Assembly (NCBI GenBank): GCA_003116975.1
Contig: BGKB01000029.1
Location: 248,001-312,000, forward strand
Source: Aurantiochytrium sp. KH105
Taxonomy: Eukaryota > Sar > Bigyra > Thraustochytrida > Thraustochytriidae
Direction: 5' to 3'
DNA length: 64,000 bases
Of this stretch, positions 30,106 to 40,500 are shown in pieces. The notes below the pieces were generated by a model. It saw nothing but the letters and a program-made list of their open reading frames with translations. It searched no databases and was not told the origin of the DNA. A program made the translations under genes and the position numbers. Positions within the stretch are counted from its first letter, which is position 1, and every line of letters begins with the position of its first letter.

Positions 30106-32775
30106 TCACATGGTGTTAGACCTCCGCATTCGATACTTGGCGTCCTCGAACGAACCCGGGTCAAAACCACCGGCTACTTGCTGGTGCAAGTAGCCGGCAT
30201 TGGCAAATGCACTCGCGGCCTTCATCCGGGCAAGCTCCTTGCGATATTCATCTGCAGCAGCCTTTTCGCGCGCAAGCTGGCTCTCCCAGGCCGTGCGAAG
30301 AATACCGCCGGGACCACCAGATACGAGCAAGGCTTCAGCACTCGGACGCGCAACCGGGTCTTTCCCCAGCATCAAGCGGATGAGCGACTGCATGTCGGGC
30401 GACACGCGCGAGAGGGCCTCCTGGCTCAATTTACCTGCCCGAATATCGTGCCATTCGGGGCCATTTGCAGGAAGCTCGTGACCAAGACACATTTCGTAGA
30501 GCGACGCGCCCAGCGAAAAAATATCGCCCTTGGTCAGCTGCCTGTAGTCCTCGTTCAAAATCTCCATCGCCATGTACCGCGAGTCACCTTCCTCCACGTC
30601 TTGCACGTACGCCGGCTGTTCTTGCTGCTGGCCACGACGCGGCGCTTTTTTGTCCGAATCGAACATGAGCATCGACGGGGAAGAGGCGTCCACAGAGAGC
30701 AGCGATCCCATTCGTCGAAGAGGGGTTCGGCTCGCATCGCAAATCGAAGTCGGGCGACGACTCTTGTCAGGCGAGCAGGTGCCGAGGGGCGGCGGACGAG
30801 GGAGCCGCGAGTCCGCACGGAGAGGCGACTGCGAAGCCGTTGCAGCGAAATCAAGCGCAGGGCTTGTCCTGCTAATGCCAGCGCCCGAAGCAGGCGTTGC
30901 GCCGCCGACTGGGTTCTCCTCTTCTGAACCCTGGATGCGCGCCAGGCAGGCGTGACCAAGGTCACCGACCTTGAAGACGCCATTTTTCACAAAAATGTTG
31001 GCTGGCTTGATGTCGAGATGCACAAGGTTGTGCTTGTGAAGACTCGAAAGCCCCTCGAGGACCTGACGCGCGAGCGTTCGAGCCGCAGCTTCGAGTCCAT
31101 TGGGGTACGTCTCGCTGCGAATCATGTCCTGAAGGCTCTTGTCGCAGAGTTCTGTCTGGATAAACAGACGGCCATCCTCCACAAAGGCGCCAAAGTAGCG
31201 CACAATGTGTGGACTATCCTCTTCATTACACAGAGCTGAGAGCGCAAAGACTTCCTTGAGCACGCGCTCGCGATCGGCGCGGCCCTTAAATCGTTGTTTG
31301 GTCACCTTGACGGCATACAGACAGCCATCGAGCCTGTTGCGGCACTTGAAGACTGTTCCAAAGGTGCCAGTGCCAAGGATTCCAACTTCTTCGAACTCTT
31401 CCTTGAATCGCGACCGCACGACCGGGCCGCCCGAGGAGCACTCGGATATGCCTCTTGCGCGACGTGCGGCCCTGCCTCGCATTGTCGATGCTGGACAAGG
31501 TGTTCGAGCGGGCAGCGGGGAATGCTGGGGGGGCAGAGGACTTGCCGTCGCGTGGTCGCGCAAAAAGCGTCGCGGGACGCTCGAGGCGATCTCTTCCTCT
31601 TCGTCAATCAAGTCATCGTGCTGGTTGTCGCCCGTTTGCGCTGGCGAGTCGATGCTCCGGCTGCCATAGCTGCTGGCGCTTCGTGAGCCGCCACTGCTCA
31701 TTTCACGCGCAGCAAACCCCTTGACCCCGGAGACGCTGCACGTGCGCTTCATTTGGTTGCAAAGGTCAGAAGGCGACATGCTCTGATTTGAGCATGGAGA
31801 TGCCGGGCTTTGCGGGAGAATTGGCGTCGAAGGTGCTTCGCGTGATGCGGCGGGTTTCTTGACGGTGCTCGGCATTACGGGGACTGGCGACTCGCCGGCG
31901 TCAAAGAACAAAGACCCGAACCTGCCTTCTCCGTCCTCGATCAGGCCGCTGCCCCCACGTCGTCTCCTCAATGGCTTGCGTGCTGTCTGGTCGCCACTTT
32001 GGCCTGGTAGCAGCGAGATTGAGGAAAAGTTTAGGGGCGCCTTGCCGTTGACCTGATCATCGTTATCGTCATCGTCGTCGTCATTGTCGTCGTCGCTGTC
32101 GCTCTCCCTCTCGAGCCTGTGTCTGCTCTTGTTGCGGAAGGTATCGCGATGGGTTTCTTGTTCGTCGCTAAGTATCGAGCCTGCGCTCGAGGAATGGGTC
32201 ATGAGGCCTTTGCGTGTATGCCTTCGGCGGTGAGCCGTGCCGGGGCTGGCAAAGAGCATGGTCGCGTCGGGGGAGTCGTCACGAGCAAAGCTCTGTCCCG
32301 GCGCCTGCGAGGGACAGGCGCTGGCCGCGCTCCCGTTCGAAATGGATGAATCGTTCAAGTTTGTGTAAAACGGATTCACGTTAGACGGCCGCATACCGTC
32401 CAGCATGCCGTCCGAGTCCCTCTCGGGCGTGCCAAAGTCTACATTTCTGCGCATGCGTGAGTTTTCCTTGGAGTCTGGTGTGTCGAAGAGCGCTTTTCGC
32501 GTGCTGTCGGGTCGCTCCACTCTGGAATCCTCGCCATCGTTTAGCGCCATCGTGTCCAGGTCATCGAGGCGAGGCGTCGAGGATCGACGGAACCGCACGG
32601 GCGTATGCATCTTGCGACGTTTCCACGCGGGCGACTGCGCGCGACCGCTCGGCGAGTCCAGCAGTCTGTTGCCATTGCTGGCGTTCGCCTTGACCACGCC
32701 TCCGGGCATCGCGACCTCGCGCACGGTTCCTGCTAGCCTCGTCTTCGTCGTCGTCGTCTTCGCCGCGTTTCGCAA
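30106..32775 (-). CDS. WEE1: WEE1-type CDK-inhibitory kinase
   Basis: Wee1 phosphorylates the inhibitory Tyr of CDK1 and delays mitosis. The 889-residue protein has an N-terminal disordered half rich in SP/TP sites and an acidic patch, as expected for a CDK-regulated domain. The kinase domain starts near residue 455: GILGTGTFGTVFKC (P-loop), CLYAVKVTKQRFKG, VHLDIKPANIFV, then VGDLGHACLA. DLGH instead of DFG is a Wee1 signature. EEGDSRYMAMEIL and PANGPEWHDIRAGKLS also match the Wee1 family. About 119 residues lie between DLGH and EEGDSRYMA, where animal and yeast Wee1 have a short loop. Met23 (MPGGVV) is an alternative start. A very GC-rich upstream region separates it from the divergent Tudor-repeat gene. 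Confidence 0.9.
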   Translation of the reverse strand: MRNAAKTTTTKTRLAGTVREVAMPGGVVKANASNGNRLLDSPSGRAQSPAWKRRKMHTPVRFRRSSTPRLDDLDTMALNDGEDSRVERPDSTRKALFDTPDSKENSRMRRNVDFGTPERDSDGMLDGMRPSNVNPFYTNLNDSSISNGSAASACPSQAPGQSFARDDSPDATMLFASPGTAHRRRHTRKGLMTHSSSAGSILSDEQETHRDTFRNKSRHRLERESDSDDDNDDDDDDNDDQVNGKAPLNFSSISLLPGQSGDQTARKPLRRRRGGSGLIEDGEGRFGSLFFDAGESPVPVMPSTVKKPAASREAPSTPILPQSPASPCSNQSMSPSDLCNQMKRTCSVSGVKGFAAREMSSGGSRSASSYGSRSIDSPAQTGDNQHDDLIDEEEEIASSVPRRFLRDHATASPLPPQHSPLPARTPCPASTMRGRAARRARGISECSSGGPVVRSRFKEEFEEVGILGTGTFGTVFKCRNRLDGCLYAVKVTKQRFKGRADRERVLKEVFALSALCNEEDSPHIVRYFGAFVEDGRLFIQTELCDKSLQDMIRSETYPNGLEAAARTLARQVLEGLSSLHKHNLVHLDIKPANIFVKNGVFKVGDLGHACLARIQGSEEENPVGGATPASGAGISRTSPALDFAATASQSPLRADSRLPRPPPLGTCSPDKSRRPTSICDASRTPLRRMGSLLSVDASSPSMLMFDSDKKAPRRGQQQEQPAYVQDVEEGDSRYMAMEILNEDYRQLTKGDIFSLGASLYEMCLGHELPANGPEWHDIRAGKLSQEALSRVSPDMQSLIRLMLGKDPVARPSAEALLVSGGPGGILRTAWESQLAREKAAADEYRKELARMKAASAFANAGYLHQQVAGGFDPGSFEDAKYRMRRSNTM

Positions 32776-34571
32776 GACGGATCTGCTCCGCTCTGCTGCC
32801 TCGCCCGGCTTTCCTCGTCCGGACTTTGCAGGGAGGGAAGAGGCCGCACGGGAGAGCGAGAGGGCAGGCCTAGGTGCACGCCTCGCACCACGCGCTCCTC
32901 GCCGTCCGCGTCGCCGTCCGCGTCGCCGTCGCCGCGCGCGTTGCCTCTATGTTCGCCCTCGCGTTTGGCCAGTTTTCAAAAACCGCGGGCTCCTTCCTCG
33001 CCTGCCCGGGCCTCGCGATCGATGCGCGATGGCGCCGCGCCGCGTCCGGCGCGCGGCGCGCGTCTCCTCGCGGGCGGGCGGGCGTGCGCCCCGTCTCCGC
33101 GCGCGGGCCCGGCGTCCGCGCCGCGGGCGGGCGTGCGCGCGCGCGGGCGGGCGGGCGCGGGCAGGGAGCGCGGGCGGGAGCGGCCGCCGAGGGAGGCAGG
33201 CAGGGAGGGCGGGGCTCGCCGCGGTCTCGTGGCGCCTGCTTTTTGCCTGTTTGCTGCGGCCTCCCCGCCGCCCTGCTTTTTTCCCTTCGCCCGCCGCGGG
33301 GGCCGCTCCGGAGTCGAGCGCCTCGCCGCGCCCGCCCGCCGCCGCGTCCCGTCCGCGTCTAGCGATATCGTTCAGGCGTGAAGGCCGTACCGGACTGAGG
33401 GCGAGGAGGGCGAGCCGAGAAAGGAAGACGTGCGGCATGCCCCTCCAGACGGTTTCCTCGCCCCGGGGCTCTTTTTTTTTTTTCTCTTTTTTGGGCTTAT
33501 GGCGCTGATCTTGGAGAATAAAGAGGCGGAGCTCGCAAGTAACGTGCGGAGGGAGGCGAGGGAGCGAGGGGAGAGTGGGAGCGCAGAGGCGGGCAGACAG
33601 GAGGAGGTGGAGAGGCGCCGCGGCACGACGGTTCCGGAGCGCGGGCTCGGGACGGGCGAGAGTACCGCGAACGTGCCTTTCGGGCTGGCCGGTCGTTAGC
33701 TCCAAGTGCAAATTTCAAAGCATGCGCGGGGCCTTGTTGTGTAAATTAGCCTCAAATATTCATACGTGGATAATATGGGACACGGAACAAGCTGGGTGCG
33801 CTGGGCTCGCTCTCAACTCCAAGTGAGGCGAGAGCGCTCCCGCAACGCGGCGCTCTCGGAGAAAGAAAGACGGCTTTGTTGGCAGCAGTGGCAGCTGCTA
33901 GGTGTCTTGAGCTTTGCCGGAAAGACGGCGGAGTCGCGTAGCTTGCTCGCCTACTCATCTTTGTCTTCTACTTTCTTTCGTTTTCGTCTCGCTGGCTGCC
34001 AGTGGGAGAGGAGTCGGGTAAATGTGTACCGATGCCCTCGATCGATCTTGATCGATATCGATCCTTCTGGTTGCCGCACCGACAACGTCGATCGAAGAAT
34101 CGGTCTCTCTGGGCTTACTACGAGTCAAAGCAGTAGCCTGGCTACTTTTGGGCTGGGACCGAAACGACGTCAGTTTTTGCGCTCCTGAACGAAAGGCAGC
34201 CCTCTTCTTGATGATCCGTCGATCTCGTACACAATCACTCGACAGTCGCAGCGACGAACTTGTCCGCAGCCAGTATGGCGAGCGAGCGAGCGAGCGAGTC
34301 AGCCCGTCAGTGTGCGGCACGGCTTGGCCGGCTTGGTCGGCTTGCCCGGCCTGCGCCGACGCTGACCTCCACATGTAACGTCCGCAAGCGTCGCGCGCAA
34401 CGCGCACGGAAGCAGTGCAGAGCCGTTGGGCCTCTATTTGGGTCACTTCACAAGTGGGTTTCTCGAGCCCCTTTTTACCCGACGACGACGATGTTCAAGA
34501 TGATGATGATGTTCATGTTGATAATACTGGGCTCCTGCCCTCTGTCACCTGCTCGCTGACTGTCTTATGCC
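32776..34571. promoter_or_regulatory. Divergent upstream region of WEE1 and the Tudor-repeat gene; GC-rich core
   Basis: This 1.8-kb gap separates the divergent start codons. From about 32870 to 33420 it is extremely GC-rich with dense CGCGCG/GGGCGGGCG motifs, producing long spurious ORFs on all frames. From 33700 on the composition becomes normal. A cluster of GATCGAT-type palindromes lies at 34035-34095. A T-tract lies at 33472-33491. No gene is supported. Confidence 0.6.
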
Positions 34572-37500
34572 GTGGAGGACCCCGGCAGGCGAGAAGGTTG
34601 GCCAGTAAAAAGTCGAGGACCACCTGGTGGCCGAGGTGGACTCGACGAGAGAGAGAAACAGAACAAACTCAGGTCTCGAATCAAGGTCAGTCCTTCGATG
34701 CCGCCCGCAAGAAGAAGCAGTGGTGGTGGCGGTGGCGGCGGCGGCGGCGGTGCCGGCCGCGCTTTGCGCCAAGGTACACGCGTCGAGGCCAAGTTCAAGG
34801 GAGGCCCACGCTGGTATGCTGGTAAAATTGCACGCGCCAACAGGGACGGCACGTACGACATCGACTACGACGATGGCGACTTTGAGAGCGGCGTCGCAGA
34901 GCGCTCCATCCGTGTCAAGGGCGAGGCTGTGAGCGCCGGAGATGACATACAAATCTCGCCGCGCGGAGGATCTGTCCGAAAGCCGAAAGCGGGTGCGGGC
35001 TCGCGCATCGAGCTCATCGACAAGCTCGAGGCTAAAATGAACTCTCAGCGAGATAAGGACCGCTTCCTTCAAGCCTTCGAAGCTGCTGATCGAAAAGCTA
35101 ATGGTACTATCCATGCTCGCGACCTTGGTCGCGTTCTCAAGGGTCTCAAGATCGACTTTAATCCGGGCGACCTCCGAGAAGCCATGCAGACTTTTGGTGA
35201 CGGCCGCACGACCGTCGACTATCAACAGCTCTTGGCCGAGGTCGGATCTGGAGGCGGTACAAGGGGAGCTGGCGGAAGGGGGGGAGATGGGTTTGCTACT
35301 GAAGACGACGAATACCTTACCACGGACGGCGAAGATGCGCAAGAGCCCTTACGTCGCGGAGACCTCGTAGAAGCGCGTTACAAAAACGGGCAACGCTACT
35401 TTGCGGGGAGGATCGAACGTGTAAATCGCGACGGGACGTACGATATCGCCTACGACGATGGCGACACAGAGCCGCGCGTTCAAGCATCCTTTGTTCGTAG
35501 GCGCAGCGATACGGGTTCCGGTGGTAAAACGGCCGGGCCATCCGGCAGCAGCAAAGATCAAGAAGCAGCTCAGATTGCCGACATGCTCGGGAGTATCAAC
35601 ACCACCGAAAAGACGATCACGGACCTGCAAGACAACTTTGAGATGCTCGATCAGGACGCGACGGGGAAAATCTCAGCCCGCGAATTTGAACGAAATGTTG
35701 AGCGCGCACGTTTTGGCATTCCGTTCTCTGTGCTCAAAGACGTCTCGAGGTCACTCGGTGGAGCACAAGGTAAGGTGCGCTACGGCATCTTTGTCAAGGC
35801 TATCCGAATTGCCAGCGGGCAAAGTGGCAGAAATTCACCGCAAAAGAAACGTTCCGGCGGCGGTCGAGGCAAGTTTACAGAAGATCTCGTCGGCGATGGA
35901 GAGGCGAGTTTCCGGCCAGGCCAGCGCATCGAGGCACGCATGCGTCGCGGACGCAGGTACGTTCCTGGAGTTATCGAGCGTAAACGACCTGATGGCACCT
36001 ACGACATTATGTACGACGACGGTGACACCGAAACACGCGTCACTGCTTCGCTTATTCGGGCTGCCTTGCCCACCGTCGATGCACTTAGCTCGGGCGTCGC
36101 GGATCACGATCATGAGGATGATCGATTCGATAGTCAAGACGGCCCACGCGAGGGCGACAAAGTTGAAGCGCGCTACAAGGGAGGTCGCAAGTATTACAAA
36201 GGTACTGTTGAGCGTGTTCATCCCGATGGATCGTGTGATATCGCCTATGCGGATGGAGATTTTGAGCGCCGCGTTGCGCCTGCCAGCATTCGCGTCATTG
36301 GAGCCAGCGAGGGCGGCGCTGGACGTAAATCTCGCTCGCCTTCGCGTCGCGGAGCGCGCTTCGACAGCCAAGCTGACAGCGATCTCGATGGCGACGATGC
36401 AGGGGCGATCAGCGAAGATCAGGGTCCATTGCGTCGCGGTGACCGTGTCGAAGCTCTTTACAAACGCGGCAAAAAGTGGTACGCTGGCACCGTAGAAAAG
36501 GTGTACGCAAGTGGGGCTTGCGACATTGCTTACGATGACGGCGATCGCGAGACTCGCGTTGCGGCTCGCTTTGTGCGACGTGCTCCGGCCTCGTCAAATC
36601 GCACGGGAGGCAGGCAGCCTCGTGGGCGGGCCACCTTTAATGCGGACGATACGGACGACGATGATGCGAATCCTCACACCAGAGGCCGTTTCGGTCGTAA
36701 CCGAGGGGATGAAAAAGAAGAGCTTCAGCGAGGATCCCGAGTTGAAGCACGCTTCCGGGGCGGGTCAAAGTGGTACAAGGGCAAAGTCATGCGGGCAAAT
36801 CCCGATGGCTCCTTTGCCATCAGCTATGATGAGGGAGATCGCGAACTCAAGGTCCCGGCCCACATGGTCCGGTCTCTTGAGCCAGATGAGGGCGGGGCAA
36901 GCCCTCGTGCAGGTGGCAGATCAAGCGCTCGCGCTTCTTTTCGCGTCGGGCAAAATGTTGAGGCAAAGTTCCGCAGGGGACGCAAGTTCTATGCTGGAAA
37001 AATCGTTCGTTACAATCGCGATGGCACTTTTGCCATTGACTACGCAGATGGCGACCGCGAGCGTTCGGTTGACGCTTCGCTTATTCGAGCTCTCGACAAT
37101 GACGGCATGGTTAGCGGCGAGGAAAGCGAGGCCGATGCCGGCTTTCAACGAGGCGACCAAGTCGAAGCAAGGTACAAAGGCGGCAGAAGGTTTGTTCAAG
37201 GAAAGATTATGCGCCTCAACCCCAATAGCACGTACAACATAGCCTACACGGACGGCAACCGCGAGCAAGGCGTTCGTCCTGAAGATATTCGAAAACTTAC
37301 GGCTGGAGCCACGGCATCCGGCCTCTTGCGCGTTGGTACTGCGGTGGAAGCTCGATTCCGCCGCGGAAGGAAATGGTACAAGGGTAAGATCACTCGTGCG
37401 CATGCAGACGAAACCTATGATATCCACTACGTTGACGGCGATCGGGAAACTCGAGTGCCGGCGAGCCTCGTTCGCAGTCTGGAAGACGCTCCCACCAGCG

Positions 37501-40500
37501 CGGAAACAGATCTGGAGGACGGAGGGTCACCGGAATTGGCGCGTGGAGATAGAGTCGAGGCACTCTTCAAGGGCGGGAGGCGCTATTACAAGGGGAAAAT
37601 TGTTCGGAAAAATCCGGACGGCACCTATGCCATCCACTACGATGATGGTGATCGCGAAACGCACGTCGAAAGGAGCAAAATCCGTCCGCTTGATGGAGGC
37701 GGCGGCGCTCGACTTTCTCCTTCCCGAAACCGTGCGGCTAAAGCGGGCTTTGATAGCGCGGACGAAGATCAAGCGAGCGACATTCAACGAGGTGATCGTG
37801 TAGAGGCGAGGTTCCGAGGGGGAAGAAAATTTTACAAGGGCAAGGTCGCGCGCGTGAACCGCGATGGAAGCTTTGACATTAACTTTGATGATGGCGACCG
37901 CGAACAAGGTATCAGTCCTGAAAATGTTCGCAAACTCGTTGACGAGGCTGGCGCGGGGTTGAAACTTCGTGTGGGATCTCGTGTAGAGGCCAAATTTCGA
38001 GGCGGAGCCAAGTATTACAAGGGCAAGATCACACGTGTCCACAGCAACGGATCCGCGGACATTGCCTATGACGACGGGGACGTGGAACGAATGGTTCCAT
38101 CATCGAAAATCCGAAGCCTTGACAGCCCTGGCGATGCGAGTAGTGAGGAGGATGAGCTGCAAGTGGGAAGCAGAGTGGAGGCGAAATACCGCGGAGGAGC
38201 CAAAATGTACAAGGGTAAAATTACTCGTGTCAATGGGGATGGCACCTATGACATCTCCTACGACGATGGCGACAAAGAACGCAATGTCGTCAAGCGCAAT
38301 ATTCGCACGCTTGGGGCGCGTTCTCCTCGTACCAAACATCGTACCGCCGAACGCGGTGACCGTGTCGAAGCAAGGTACAAGAATGGCAAGCGATTTTACA
38401 AGGGTGTCGTGGAACGGGCATATCCCGACGGATCCTGCGACATCAAGTATGATGACGGGGACTTTGAGCGTCGCGTCAAACCCGAAAGCATCAAGCTCTT
38501 GGACCAAGGTGGCCGTGGTTCACAATCCCCGCGAGCGCGTCGCACACGTGAGCCAGAGACGGAGGACGATGACGACGAAGACGAAGGCAACAGAAGGGAA
38601 GAAGCTCTTCACGAGGGGGATCGTGTTGAAGCGCGTTTTCGAGGAGGCCAAAAGTATTACCCTGGCAAGATCACGCGCGTGAACCGCGACGGGTCGTGCG
38701 CCATTCTTTACGACGACGGCGATCGCGAGCTTCGCGTCAAGAGGAACATGATTCGAACAAAAACCTCGCGTCGATCGCCAACAAGGTCTCGCTCGCCCCG
38801 CAGCCGCGCGCGGCGGTCTCCGCACGAGAGTCCATCGTCCGGATCCGAAGACCAAGAAGGGGGATTCCGCCAAGGAGAGCGCGTCGAAGCTCGCTTCAAA
38901 GGAAAGACCAAGTTCTACAAGGGCAAGATTGTTCGCGTACGAGCCAACGGTACATTTGACATTGACTATGACGATGGTGATAAGGAGACGCATGTTGACG
39001 CGCGTCTGATCCGTCGTCTCGCTGGTGCGCGGGGCCGCAGTCCTCGACGCGGGGCGAGGGCAACAGAAACTGACGAGGAAAGCGAGAGCGGCGAGGAACT
39101 TGCCGCTCTGCTCGGACGAATTTTCAAGAAGGGCTTTCGCAAGGGTGCAATGCGCAACTATCAAGAAGTCTTTGACTCCTTTGACGTGGATGGAGATGGG
39201 TACATTAGTCGGATCGAGCTCGGTCACGCGCTCGACAAGCTCGGTCTGCAGTACACCAAGGTGGAGCTCCGTTCAATGGTCAGACTTCTGGACCGTAATG
39301 GGGACGGTCGATTGTCCTATCGCGAATTCGTGCAGCTTCTCAAACGCCATCAATCGGGTTCGCGGGGCGGAAGCCGGGGCAGCCGACGCGGAGCTCGCGA
39401 CGACTCCGAGGATGATTCTGAGGACGACTCGGAGGCGGACAGCGCTTCTGATTCGAGACGTTCTCGGAACCGGCAAAGCTCGCCTCGAAGAGGCAAGGAG
39501 AGGCGAAACACCAGACGTCACAGTCCGAGGCGGAGACGTCTTCCGTCGCGAAGCCCGTCACCAAGCGCAAGCGAGTGGTCCGAGAGTGACGTTGATGGTG
39601 ACGAAGAGTGGGACTCGGATGCCGAAGATGCTTTGGCGGGAGGTGTGGTGGTGCGCAACTTCGAAAACTATGTCGGCAAGATCCTCCTCAAGGACACGCG
39701 CAAACGCTTCAAGGCCGTATTTGAGCGCGCAGACAATCATGGTCGTGGGTACCTGGAAGCAAGCAAGGTGCAGCGGGTGCTCGGAAAGCTGGGCATCCGT
39801 AAGAGGATTTCTGGAAATCTTCAGGCCAAGCTCGTTCGCAAGTATGGTCGCGGGACGCGGTCCAAGATCTTTTACCGAGATCTGGTCGCCGGATGCAAAG
39901 AGGCTGCAAGCGGAACGCAAGACGATGAGAGTCATGCAGCACGTGTGGGAAGGCTCCTTCCACGTTTGAAGCGAGCCATGGTCGAGTATGATGTCGAAGC
40001 CCAGATTCGTGAAAAGCTGGATAAGGACGGCGATGGATGCGTGGAGCGCAAGGCGCTTGCAGACATGCTGGCACAGGTGGCGTCCATTAAGCGCACAGAG
40101 AAACCAGCGTTGCTTGAAGTTCTCGCCAACTTTCTTGGAGACAACGGCAAGATCAAGTTCGAGGAGGTCGTCGAGTTTTGCCGAAATTACGATGCAGAGG
40201 CAGACGCCCCTGGATGGAAACGTGCTACATCGAACGTCGACATTCAAAAGGGTATTGCCGCGCTACGCGCAGAACGGGAGCGCATGGAAAAAGAGGGCAT
40301 AGATCCACTCGTTTTCCAGGTTCTGCGCAAGCTTGGACACGTAGTATCTGATGCGCTAAGCTCGGGCGCAGCCGCCGACTACAGTGATGCGTTTGAGCTC
40401 TTTGACACGGACAAGGACGGGTTTGTTTCGCATGCGGAGATGAGCCGAGCTCTCGAGAGTCTTGGTTTCGATTTGACTCCCGAAGAAGTCACAAAGGTAC

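Noticed and set aside
32405-33711. Long ORFs on both strands in the WEE1 upstream region
   Set aside because: They come from extreme GC content lacking stops; the translations are Arg/Ala/Pro low complexity in all frames.
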